DNA from: UBA1181 sp045639525
Lineage (GTDB): Bacteria > Bacteroidota > Bacteroidia > Bacteroidales > Paludibacteraceae
DNA length: 64,000 nt
Reading direction: 5' to 3'
NCBI GenBank assembly: GCA_045639525.1
Contig: JAZUDI010000010.1
Coordinates: forward strand, 13,981 to 77,980
Position 1 is the first letter of the stretch. Each line of letters begins with the position of its first letter. Positions 31,494 through 39,954 of this stretch are shown here, in pieces. The notes under the pieces were generated by a model. That model was given only the letters and a program-made list of their open reading frames with translations. It was not told the origin of the DNA and did no database searches. A program made the position numbers and the translations under genes.

Positions 31494-32834
31494 TTACACA
31501 AACATTGCCATCACGGCTGGAATCAACAAAATATCTTCGTCTTTCCTTAGGTCTTTTGTGTAAATAATGTACTTTGATCCAATATGTTCAGAGTATTTTT
31601 TACAGAACGTATCAAAGGATTTATGAGACTTGTACCCGGAGGATTTTACTTCTAAAGGGCATAGCTTACTCCCTCTTGATAGTAAAAAGTCTATCTCATA
31701 AACATGGTTTGATGTTTCTGAGGGCCATGTGTGATAAAAAAGTTTATTGCCTGATGATACTAGTATTTGGGCTACAATATTTTCATAAACGTACCCCAAA
31801 TCTGCTGACAATTTATCGCTTAATAGTTTGGAATAAATGACATTCTCGGTTATGTCTTTATCCCAAAACGCTAATGTCACAAACAAACCTGTGTCTGCAA
31901 TATACAATTTGTATTTCTCATAGTCGGAATTCATTGGAAAGCCGACGCATGGATTATTGGCATGATGTGCAAAATTAACCGTCAAGCTTTCTTCCAATCC
32001 TCGTAGCAATTCATCCATAACAGAATTTGTCTCACTTCTGGCTAAAACAGATGATGGTTGGTATCTTGATATGTTTTTACTTAGTTGTGCAGGAATGGAA
32101 CTGAATAATTTCGAAATCTTACCGGACGGATCTATTTTCAAGAAATCGTCGAGATACAATTCGATTATTTCTCTTTTTGTAGTATCAACATCGGAAAGAT
32201 TGTTTGTATCAATGTATGTGGCTACTGCTTGTGGCATGCCACCTACCAGCATATATAGCCTGAAATCACGCAACAGTTTCCTTGTGGTTTCATCTCCTAA
32301 GGAACGGCGTTTTTGAAATGATTCTTTGAGCATATCAATCGTCACTTCATCTCCTATCGCCCATCTGAATTCCTCGTAATCCATTGGATACATGGTGATA
32401 CGCGTTTCCTCGCTCGGTATGACGATATTTTGAGTGTTTTTTCTAATAGACAACAGAGACCCCGTCTCTATATAATCATATCTGTGATCTTTGACAAGAT
32501 ATTTTATCGCTTCTCTAGCTTGGGGACATTTCTGTACTTCATCAAAAATAATTGCAGATTGACGCTCGTATAATTTTACTCCATAAATAAATTGTAGTTG
32601 GATAAAGAAATTATCTCTGTCGGAGATGTTTTTTATCGCCTCCCATAATGCATTTGTGGCATCCGCAAAGTCGACGAGAATATAACTTTTATATTCATTT
32701 TTCGCGAATTCTTCCACAATAGTTGATTTCCCTATTCGACGAGCTCCTTTTATCAAAAGTGCAGTGGATCCATCTTTTGATTGTTTCCACTCTAACATTT
32801 TTTGATAAATCTTACGCTTAAATATATGTCTCAT
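31494..32834 (-). CDS. AAA ATPase with C-terminal DUF4143 (ATPase 4)
   Basis: 446 residues from the ATG at 32834 (MRHIFKRKIYQKMLEWKQ); the longer frame to 32891 reads into the repeat array. Walker A is GARRIGKS (30-37), Walker B AIIFDEVQ (about 94-101), and YIETGSLLSI follows. DUF4143 has the loop LVGGMPQAVATYIDTNNL, typical of the family. The PD-(D/E)xK-type core is complete: YEIDFLLS (Asp382) and PLEVKSSG (Glu395, Lys397). It follows the mannanase gene on the same strand, behind that gene's terminator, with its own triple 33-bp array and a copy of the terminator region on the far side. Confidence 0.9.
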   Translation of the reverse strand: MRHIFKRKIYQKMLEWKQSKDGSTALLIKGARRIGKSTIVEEFAKNEYKSYILVDFADATNALWEAIKNISDRDNFFIQLQFIYGVKLYERQSAIIFDEVQKCPQAREAIKYLVKDHRYDYIETGSLLSIRKNTQNIVIPSEETRITMYPMDYEEFRWAIGDEVTIDMLKESFQKRRSLGDETTRKLLRDFRLYMLVGGMPQAVATYIDTNNLSDVDTTKREIIELYLDDFLKIDPSGKISKLFSSIPAQLSKNISRYQPSSVLARSETNSVMDELLRGLEESLTVNFAHHANNPCVGFPMNSDYEKYKLYIADTGLFVTLAFWDKDITENVIYSKLLSDKLSADLGYVYENIVAQILVSSGNKLFYHTWPSETSNHVYEIDFLLSRGSKLCPLEVKSSGYKSHKSFDTFCKKYSEHIGSKYIIYTKDLRKDEDILLIPAVMAMFV

Positions 32835-32889
32835 AACATGATATCTGGTTACAAACACTGCAAAATTGCAATGTTTTATCGTAATCCCC

Positions 32890-32988
32890 AAATTTTAAAT
32901 GCCATTTTTGTGCCTCTCCCCCAAATTTTAAACACCATTTTTGTATCTCTCCCCCAAATTTTAAATGCCATTTTTGTACCTCTCCCCC
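32890..32988 (-). repeat. Triple 33-bp tandem repeat upstream of ATPase 4
   Basis: Three contiguous 33-bp units at 32890, 32923 and 32956, each of the form AAATTTTAAAnnCCATTTTTG plus TnnCTCTCCCCC on the plus strand. Units 1 and 3 agree at 32 of 33 positions, and unit 2 differs at four. A weak, degenerate fourth copy continues toward the gene and overlaps the likely promoter (minus-strand CAATTTTGC near 32868-32860). Confidence 0.9.
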
Positions 32989-33046
32989 AATTTTTTTGGG
33001 GGGGGGCGTGAATAAATGATAATTAATTCAAACATTCACTGAATTG

Positions 33047-33101
33047 GCTCGGCAAAAAAGTGAAGGGACAGCTCCATGGCCGTCCCCTCACCCCATCAAA
33101 T
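33047..33101 (-). terminator. Mannanase terminator, right flanking repeat of the ATPase 4 cassette
   Basis: On the minus strand GGGACGGC pairs with GCTGTCCC around CATGGA, followed by TTCACTTTTTTG. It lies 50 bp after the mannanase stop. A partly decayed copy is at 31383-31434, beyond ATPase 4. Confidence 0.8.
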
Positions 33102-33151
33102 CAAAAAAAACTTAAACTTTATTGTGTTGTCTATATGTCACTATCCTCCTG

Positions 33152-35875
33152 CTACTTGGCGATCTTCAACGAAACGTTGTTCAAGACAACCACATAGTTG
33201 CCGCTTGGCAAAATATCAAGAGGGATAATGCTATTCTTTTCGATGACATTCACTGTATAAACGGGGGCCGCATTTAAATTGATGACCTGCAAAGTGCCGC
33301 CATTCTCAGTTGTCACATACAAGGACTCTTCGTTTGGGACATAATAGATGATATTATTCTTGTCGAAAGAGGCCACATCATTGACCTCCGTGCTGTCGCA
33401 TGAATCCAAATTCGGCATCTTCGCCTCCGCTTTCCATGCATTCACGATCTTCTCACCCCAATTGCATGATTGTCCACTTGCAGATTGAACGGCCAAAGTA
33501 GGGTTAGCGGTGGCATCCTTCACAAGATCCAAATATTGGACAGGACTGCCATTGCCGTACCATGACCATGCCAACCAACCTACATTCTTCTCCTGACAGT
33601 AGGAGAGGATCAAATCCTCATCCACATCGCCATCGCTGTGGTACCATCCAAACTCTCCGACACAGAGGGCAAGACCTTGGTTGATCACACCGTCGATATT
33701 GGACTTCACCTTGCCGCTATTTCCAGCCGTTCCATACATGTGGATAGAGAAGAGTACATTGTTCTCCTCATCAGCCGCCAAGACATCCTTACCATAGGTG
33801 TGGATAGTAGCGGCGCTCTGGCCATATCCACCAGCGTCTACCATAATACAGTGGCGAAGGCCAGCCTTACGAATCATTGGGATCGCCTTTACATAACCGT
33901 CGCGCCAGTTGGTAGCGGAAGATGAGTTGTGCCACTCATTGGCGATATTGATCATCACATAAGACTCGGTACCCTTTAAGGTAGAGGCGAGATCCGCAAA
34001 ATATTGAGCGGCGCCCTCCAAATCACTGATCTTATCGCTTCCGGTCACATCGTGAACCTCAAGGATAGCCAACATGCCATACTCTTTGCAAGCCTCGATC
34101 AACTTCTTCACCGAAGCGGCATTGTCGGCAGGAGAACCGTATGCTTTACCATTGGTCAACACGATACGAACGGTATTGGCACCAGCATTGTGGATCGCTT
34201 TCAACTGATCGAAAGCGGAAGATTTGAACCAAGTGTAAGCCATATTGACACCGCGCATCACAAACTCGTTGTCGCAACGGTCGAGCAACTTATTACCGCT
34301 CACCTTAAAACCATCCACATCGGAGGTCTTGAAATCGTAAACTGGGGCGTCATCGTCAGGTTCGATACGAACATAATCTACAACAGCCCACGTCCAAATA
34401 GGCGTCAACTTCACTGTATTGTCACCAGCGGCAAGCTCAAAGGTTCCGACCAACGTTTCACCCATCTTATCCTCTGAATCAATGGTTTGAGAAGCTCCCA
34501 AATTAGCGACACCGCTCACACCATTCACAGCGCAGTCGATCTGCTTGAATCCAAATATGGTATTATAACCTACATATACCTTATAAGAGCCCTTCGTTTT
34601 CGCAGTCACCGTGACATTGACATAATCGGTGCTCTCCTTTAGGTTCAAGGCACTGCTTCCTGACTTTTGGCTCACCATCTCAATAGAAGCCTCGTAATCG
34701 GAAGAGCACTCCACCTCAAAGATTCCTCTTGCCCTGGAAATGGCGCAGACGGGATCCTCCACCTCTTGGTAAGTTCCCCAACCTGGCATCTCATCCAAAG
34801 TGATGATCGCATCGGAAGCCATAGCCGATTTCCACTCATCATCTGAAGTTTGAGAGATATAATGTCCACCCATATTAGGGCTTTCGTACCAAGGCATCCA
34901 CCAAGACCAGACTGCTCCGTCGTTGGCCATATTCTTAGGATCCATGATCGGGCCATTCTCCGTTACAGCCAATATCTTGTTATTACCCATCTCGGAGATG
35001 ATCTTTTTGTAGGAATCAGCATTGGATTTATAATCATAAGCGGAATTATAGATATCCACACCGATCACATCCACCACATCATCACCAGGATACCATTTAG
35101 CGCTCAAAGCCTTATAATCATAGCCGATAGCAGGATCTCGCTCGATGTTCCAGGTCCAAATCAAGTTCTTCAAGCCATTGGTGTTGACCATACGGTCGTA
35201 AACCAAGCGATAGAGCGACTTGTAAGCCTCCGCACCACGGCAACCCCACCAGAACCATCCGCCTGCTGCCTCGTGAAGAGGTCGCCAAATAGCCGCGATC
35301 CCTTTGTTCTGCAAAACCATTAAATGGGCAGATATCTTATCAATATCATTCACCAACGCCTTGTAGGCCTCGGAAGAGGTGTTCCACTCGGTGGTTCCCG
35401 GTTTAAACGCCTTCGTGAAATCAAAATTCGTTTCACTCTTTCCACTATTCTTTCCAATGGCATAGAATGCCGAATCTTGATCCACCTTCCAGTGCCAGCA
35501 GAAAGCGGGAATACCACCCTCCTTCCACAACTCAGTGGCACGGGAGATCTCATTCGCCGTATAGCCTTTAAACCAAGACTCGTCAGAGTGGGCACCCGCC
35601 GCCATGATAAAATCGAAACCTACCATCACAGGACTCTTGCCACTCTTCTTTTGGACGGCTACGTATTCATAGGTGGAAGCCAATGTGCCGCCATCCTGAT
35701 CACCGGTCATCACACCCGATATGGTCTTCTTACCGTAATTATCATATAGGAACTTATACAACAGAGTCGCTCCCTCCGTCGCGTCTTTTGTCACCGGAGA
35801 GGTGCTGATCGCCGCCATTGCATTTCCACCAAGCAATAGCAACGCGAAAAGTAGAATGGATAGTCTTGTTTTCAT
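33152..35875 (-). CDS. Secreted bifunctional beta-mannanase: GH26 - CBM - GH5
   Basis: 907 residues from the ATG at 35875 (MKTRLSILLFALLLLGGNAMA, signal peptide). Residues about 30-365 are a GH26 catalytic domain, with acid/base Glu202 in RPLHEAAGGWFWWG and nucleophile Glu306 in AVTENGP. Residues about 380-505 look like a CBM35/CBM6-type beta-sandwich (FEVECSSDYEA ... WAVVDYVRIEP). Residues about 520-800 are a GH5 domain, subfamily 7-like, with Glu647 in NIANEWHN and Glu741 in VGEFGWYHSD. A C-terminal sorting-type tail ends in SGNYVVVLNNVSLKIAK. Two mannanase folds in one chain should attack beta-mannan or galactomannan from different angles. The divergent regulator at 36155 probably controls it. 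Confidence 0.9.
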   Translation of the reverse strand: MKTRLSILLFALLLLGGNAMAAISTSPVTKDATEGATLLYKFLYDNYGKKTISGVMTGDQDGGTLASTYEYVAVQKKSGKSPVMVGFDFIMAAGAHSDESWFKGYTANEISRATELWKEGGIPAFCWHWKVDQDSAFYAIGKNSGKSETNFDFTKAFKPGTTEWNTSSEAYKALVNDIDKISAHLMVLQNKGIAAIWRPLHEAAGGWFWWGCRGAEAYKSLYRLVYDRMVNTNGLKNLIWTWNIERDPAIGYDYKALSAKWYPGDDVVDVIGVDIYNSAYDYKSNADSYKKIISEMGNNKILAVTENGPIMDPKNMANDGAVWSWWMPWYESPNMGGHYISQTSDDEWKSAMASDAIITLDEMPGWGTYQEVEDPVCAISRARGIFEVECSSDYEASIEMVSQKSGSSALNLKESTDYVNVTVTAKTKGSYKVYVGYNTIFGFKQIDCAVNGVSGVANLGASQTIDSEDKMGETLVGTFELAAGDNTVKLTPIWTWAVVDYVRIEPDDDAPVYDFKTSDVDGFKVSGNKLLDRCDNEFVMRGVNMAYTWFKSSAFDQLKAIHNAGANTVRIVLTNGKAYGSPADNAASVKKLIEACKEYGMLAILEVHDVTGSDKISDLEGAAQYFADLASTLKGTESYVMINIANEWHNSSSATNWRDGYVKAIPMIRKAGLRHCIMVDAGGYGQSAATIHTYGKDVLAADEENNVLFSIHMYGTAGNSGKVKSNIDGVINQGLALCVGEFGWYHSDGDVDEDLILSYCQEKNVGWLAWSWYGNGSPVQYLDLVKDATANPTLAVQSASGQSCNWGEKIVNAWKAEAKMPNLDSCDSTEVNDVASFDKNNIIYYVPNEESLYVTTENGGTLQVINLNAAPVYTVNVIEKNSIIPLDILPSGNYVVVLNNVSLKIAK

Positions 35876-36124
35876 GCGTACCAATCTTTTAGTTTTTCAT
35901 TTTCCAATAAATATATGCTTTCAATACAATAAAACCGATGCTGCAAATATCCGAAATCAAACGGTTCCATCAGTTATCCATCCGTTTCAAAAAGATATAT
36001 ATTTGTGCCATATCGCCCTATTTTCCTACGCGTCAACAAGAAGATAAGATGTTCTTATGTGTCAAATATTACTTTTATTAACATACACTTTTGTTTCATT
36101 CTTTGTATTCACCGAGAAAAAAAG
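35876..36124. other. Divergent promoter region between the mannanase and its regulator
   Basis: No gene. Near 35940-35952 the minus strand reads GATATTTGC, a near match to the -7 consensus for the mannanase gene. At 36060-36110 an AT-rich stretch precedes the regulator promoter. Binding sites for the regulator would be expected here, but I see no clear direct repeat. Confidence 0.4.
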
Positions 36125-36133
36125 TACCTTTGT
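36125..36133 (+). promoter_or_regulatory. -7 element of the AraC sensor-regulator
   Basis: TACCTTTGT, a TAnnTTTG match, 22-34 bp before the possible start codons. Confidence 0.6.
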
Positions 36134-36154
36134 AGGAATTGAATAAAGAGGGAA

Positions 36155-38929
36155 TTGAATAATTTTATGTGTTTTAGGAATTACATACTCGTTCTGTGCT
36201 TATTCGCTTGCCACCTCGTGTACGCAGGCGAGAATTTGTGTTTCGACCACTACACTACGAAAAACGGCGTATGTTGCGATTTCATCCTAGACATCAACCA
36301 AGACCAGAACGGATTCATCTGGATCGCCACCAAAGATGGCGTCAGCCGATTCGACGGAACCAACTTTAAGAACTACTCAAAACGGCAAGGCGGACTAATG
36401 GAGAATGAGGTGCTCTGCATCCAACGAGGCCAAAACGGCCAACTCTACGCCGGCGGTAACAATGGTATGTTACAGGCTTATGATGCGCAAAGCGACCAAT
36501 TCGTCAGCCGCCAATTCCCAGACCTGACCGGAAAATACGCCAAAACCGTACTCAACATATCACGCGACCGCCAAGGCCACGATTTCCTATTGACCACAAG
36601 CGGTATCTTCTCCTACGACTCCACCAGCCAAACCTTTGGCAAAGAGCCGTTTCTCAGCGACTCCACCTACCATCTCCTTGTCAATGGATTCTATCAAGAC
36701 AGGAATGGCCGCTATTGGGTAGGCGCATTCGACGGACTTCATATTTTTGACAAGAAAGGAAAGGAGTTGGGTTTTTACAGCCTTTCCAAAGATAAGGCTC
36801 CCGTATCATCCATCCTGGAGATCGACTCCACCCAGGTGCTGGTAGCGACCAATATGGGCGGTGTATGGTTGTTCAAGGTGGGTGATGGCCTGCCACAAGC
36901 GTCGCTGTTGTCAACACCTTTCAAGAACATCTCCGTAATGATGAAGGACAGCAAAGGGCTCGTCTGGTTGGGTACCTGGGGAGACGGTCTATGGCAAATG
37001 GAGCATATAGGAGAATTTACGGAGATAAAATCATACGGCAACGAGGATGATCTCCAAAAAACGCATACCCTCTTCGAGGACGCCAACCACAACATTTGGA
37101 TAGGTACACAGGTGAATGGATTGTTCCGGCTCCAAACGGACAACGACACCAAGATACTCCACTCCTCCGAAATGGGTTATCCGAAGGTGGACGCCTCCTG
37201 TTTCATCGAACGGGGCGACGGCGACATCTATGTGGGTTCGGATGGATCAGGAGCCTTTTTGGTCTCTCCGGAGGGAAAAATGAAACAGAATCTCCAACAA
37301 CATTTCAGCGTCATGGGGGCGAGTCTCCTATCCTTCTGCAAAGGAGAAAAGGAGAATCTACTCGTATCTTCCTGGTTCGGAGGCATCGGTGAGATCTCCT
37401 CTGACGGCAAGGTTACCCCCGTGAAATACGAAGGGCTCAACAACACCACCAACAGTTCCAAGTGTGTCCGTCTCATGCGTAACGGAGAACTTTGGGTAGC
37501 CACCCAAGGAGACGGCGTTTACGTCAGAAACAAAGAGAGCAAGTGGTCGAAACATGAACTGGTGGTCAACGAGGATGTGAAGGATCGCTGGATCGATGAT
37601 ATGGAAGAGGATGCGGACGGCATCAAATGGATGCTCTCTAACCAATATATCTGGCGCTACGACGGTGACAAACTACGTATGTACAGCGCCGTGGACTCCA
37701 CCCAAACGGCGGAACCATGCAAATTCACCGACTGCGTCTGCGATGCGGAGGGCAATCTTTACATCGCCACCAATTACGGCATCGCCCGTATTGTCAAGGA
37801 TAGTAAAAAGATCGAGTTCCTCGATTTCACACCCGTCGCGAAATTCTCGTCCGTCAATTTCGACAAGAACGGCTATCTATGGTGCAGCGGAGAGACCGGT
37901 ATTCACCGTATCAACATCCAAAAGAACACCTACAAGACGATTCCGCTCCCTACCGACAAATACGGTAAACTCTACTTCCAGCCAAGAGCGATTTACGAAA
38001 GTTCAAAGGGGACCCTCTTCTTCGGTTGCTCCAACGGATTCATCGTACTCGACCCAAGCAAATTAGGGGTAGCGAACGCTGTGGACTATGCGGCGTGGGC
38101 CCAAGCGCAATGCAAAATGGAGGACGGGGAGGTACAACGCCTTGACCTGCAAAAAGAGAGTGTCAAGATCGGTTACAATAACGATGAGACACGGATTCTA
38201 TTCGATGTTGTCTCTCTCACGGGACCAGACGTGATCTGCCGCTACCGCATCGGAGAGCAAGACGAATGGCACAATTTGGGAAGTGCCCGCGAGATCGTAT
38301 TAAACCGTCTCCCTTCAGGCAAATATAATCTGGAACTAATGGCCTTCAAGGATGGAGGCGAGTCCAATGCGATTACCCTCCACAAACTCATCAAGGTAGA
38401 GCATCCTTGGTGGTTATCCTGGTGGTTCATTACCCTTTCGATCCTTGCGTTAGGAGGTTTGGGATATGCGCTCTACCGCCACAGAAAGAGGGAGAAAGAA
38501 CGGGAAGAACAGGCAAGAAGAGACCATGAGGCGAAGTTGGCAGCCGCAGCCGCCCTCAAAGAGAGTGAACAAACAAACAACGAGGGAGATCACCCTAAGA
38601 AACCTGAGATGCACCCATTCATGGCGCAAGTATTCGAGGTAATTGAACACAACTACGAAGATCCTGATTTCTCCGTAGAGGAGTTGGCCAAGGAGTTGAA
38701 TACCAGCAAATCAACCCTCATCCGCAAATTGAAACCGCTCACCGAGCAAACCCCTATCGAGATGATCAGCGAATTCCGCTTGAAGAGGGCTGATGAAATG
38801 TTGCGGACCATGGACCTGCCAGTAAAGGAGGTCGCCTTCAAAACTGGCTTCAACAGTCCATACTATTTCAGCCGTAAATACAAAGAGTTCTTTGGCTTCC
38901 CGCCTTCTCAGATTAAGGAGAAGGAATAG
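36155..38929 (+). CDS. Transmembrane propeller sensor fused directly to an AraC DNA-binding domain
   Basis: 924 residues (MCFRNYILV at 36167 is an alternative start). A signal/anchor segment is followed by repeated WIATKDGVSRFDG, YWVGAFDGLHIFD, VWLGTWGDGLWQ and IWIGTQVNGLFRL blocks: the two-component-regulator propellers of the periplasmic sensor. A Y_Y_Y-like domain (to about 750) precedes one membrane helix (about 755-775). The cytoplasmic part is only a charged linker and an AraC HTH domain (about 819-924: VEELAKELNTSKSTLIRKL, FKTGFNSPYYFSRKYKEFFG). The histidine kinase and receiver domains of ordinary hybrid two-component systems are absent. It is divergent from the mannanase, so mannan oligosaccharide sensing is inferred. 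Confidence 0.88.
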   Translation: MNNFMCFRNYILVLCLFACHLVYAGENLCFDHYTTKNGVCCDFILDINQDQNGFIWIATKDGVSRFDGTNFKNYSKRQGGLMENEVLCIQRGQNGQLYAGGNNGMLQAYDAQSDQFVSRQFPDLTGKYAKTVLNISRDRQGHDFLLTTSGIFSYDSTSQTFGKEPFLSDSTYHLLVNGFYQDRNGRYWVGAFDGLHIFDKKGKELGFYSLSKDKAPVSSILEIDSTQVLVATNMGGVWLFKVGDGLPQASLLSTPFKNISVMMKDSKGLVWLGTWGDGLWQMEHIGEFTEIKSYGNEDDLQKTHTLFEDANHNIWIGTQVNGLFRLQTDNDTKILHSSEMGYPKVDASCFIERGDGDIYVGSDGSGAFLVSPEGKMKQNLQQHFSVMGASLLSFCKGEKENLLVSSWFGGIGEISSDGKVTPVKYEGLNNTTNSSKCVRLMRNGELWVATQGDGVYVRNKESKWSKHELVVNEDVKDRWIDDMEEDADGIKWMLSNQYIWRYDGDKLRMYSAVDSTQTAEPCKFTDCVCDAEGNLYIATNYGIARIVKDSKKIEFLDFTPVAKFSSVNFDKNGYLWCSGETGIHRINIQKNTYKTIPLPTDKYGKLYFQPRAIYESSKGTLFFGCSNGFIVLDPSKLGVANAVDYAAWAQAQCKMEDGEVQRLDLQKESVKIGYNNDETRILFDVVSLTGPDVICRYRIGEQDEWHNLGSAREIVLNRLPSGKYNLELMAFKDGGESNAITLHKLIKVEHPWWLSWWFITLSILALGGLGYALYRHRKREKEREEQARRDHEAKLAAAAALKESEQTNNEGDHPKKPEMHPFMAQVFEVIEHNYEDPDFSVEELAKELNTSKSTLIRKLKPLTEQTPIEMISEFRLKRADEMLRTMDLPVKEVAFKTGFNSPYYFSRKYKEFFGFPPSQIKEKE

Positions 38930-38936
38930 AAGATAT

Positions 38937-38966
38937 TTTCTAGTTTTTCTAGTTTTTCTAGTTTAT
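38937..38966. repeat. Short 9-bp tandem repeat
   Basis: CTAGTTTTT-type units occur three times in a row between the regulator stop and the four-helix-bundle gene. Probably slippage. Confidence 0.6.
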
Positions 38967-39005
38967 TTTTGAATACTATTTTTATTAACTAAAATACTAT
39001 TTGTT

Positions 39006-39572
39006 ATGCTTGCAAACAATAAGTTTCTCAGAGGAAACGGCGATTGCCGTAACACCTATTTCTACAAAAAATCACAAGTAATATACGATTTAACATTCCA
39101 TTTTGCGCACAAATATCTTCATAATTATAAAGACCGTACTTTAGATCAGATGATCCAAGCTGCTCGCTCCGGAAAACAAAATTTTGTCGAGGGAATGTCC
39201 GATGGAGTAACATCCGCAGAGATGCAAATCAAACTCCTAAATGTCGGGAAAAGCAGTCTCCTTGAATTACGGGAAGATTTTGAAGACTACATTCGCACTC
39301 GAAAATTAACACTATGGGATAAAACTCACAACCGTTATTCCAATATGGTAACCTACTGTAAATACCACAACGACCTAAGCGACTATCAGCCATTTTTCGA
39401 AATATGGGACGATGAGGAACTGGCCAATGTGGCACTGACGCTTATTCATCAGACCGACCGAATGCTACATAGTTTCATCAGGAAACTTGAGGGCCAATTT
39501 GTCCAAACTGGTGGTTTGCGAGAGGCTATGACCAAAGCTCGGATTGAAGCACGAAAGGCCGCTCCAAGATAA
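39006..39572 (+). CDS. Four-helix-bundle protein (23S rRNA-IVS-encoded type)
   Basis: 188 residues. It fits the four helix bundle suffix family, related to proteins first found in 23S rRNA intervening sequences: LTFHFAHKYLHNYKDRTLDQMIQAARSGKQNFVEGMSDG, then AEMQIKLLNVGKSSLLELREDFEDYI. The family packs as an all-helical bundle of unknown function and is scattered across Bacteroidetes genomes as stand-alone genes. The C-terminus is basic. A tandem repeat precedes it. It is convergent with the acidic protein gene, 11 bp away. Confidence 0.85.
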   Translation: MLANNKFLRGNGDCRNTYFYKKSQVIYDLTFHFAHKYLHNYKDRTLDQMIQAARSGKQNFVEGMSDGVTSAEMQIKLLNVGKSSLLELREDFEDYIRTRKLTLWDKTHNRYSNMVTYCKYHNDLSDYQPFFEIWDDEELANVALTLIHQTDRMLHSFIRKLEGQFVQTGGLREAMTKARIEARKAAPR

Positions 39573-39583
39573 CAAAAGAATCG

Positions 39584-39943
39584 CTACTCATCCAACTCCT
39601 GCTGTGCCTCCTTCAAAGAGGAAATCTCCCCCTCCACCCACTTTGCGGCGAGGGCATCTAAAATGGCATAGCGCTTTTCAGTACGGAAGTTACGATTTGA
39701 GTCATTGTCTAAACTCTCCGCCAGCTCACCAAAATCGAGGTTTTCCTCCAAAATACGAGAGACGATCTCTACCTTGATTTCACGTTCGGAAATCTCCTCC
39801 TCAACTACATCTTCCCCTATCTGGTCGTCGTAACTGTCATCCTCCAAATCTTCATACACCTCTTTCTTAATCGAAGCAAATCCACCTCGGAAGGTGCCAA
39901 TTCCCTCAAACGACCTTTCCAACTCGTCAAACGTCAGCTCCAT
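39584..39943 (-). CDS. Hypothetical acidic protein, 119 aa
   Basis: 119 residues, very acidic (runs such as YEDLEDDSYDDQIGEDVVEEE), with helical ends (FDELERSF; AILDALAAKWVEGEISSLKEAQQELDE). No signal peptide or known motif. It lies 11 bp downstream of the YbgC-like thioesterase on the same strand, so it is probably in its operon. Unrecognised. The acidity and the length hint at a small binding partner or DNA mimic, but that is speculation. Confidence 0.6.
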   Translation of the reverse strand: MELTFDELERSFEGIGTFRGGFASIKKEVYEDLEDDSYDDQIGEDVVEEEISEREIKVEIVSRILEENLDFGELAESLDNDSNRNFRTEKRYAILDALAAKWVEGEISSLKEAQQELDE

Positions 39944-39954
39944 GTCCGTATCCT

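Noticed and set aside
32890..32988. 33-bp repeats read as a CRISPR array
   Set aside because: Units are contiguous with no spacers, there are only three copies, and no cas genes are present. The other 33-bp arrays have unrelated sequences.
33001..33006. The run of G residues at the array end as a phase-variable homopolymer
   Set aside because: The T-run and G-run at 32991-33006 lie outside any coding region and beyond the outermost repeat. Slippage there has no obvious effect, so it is only a weak possibility.
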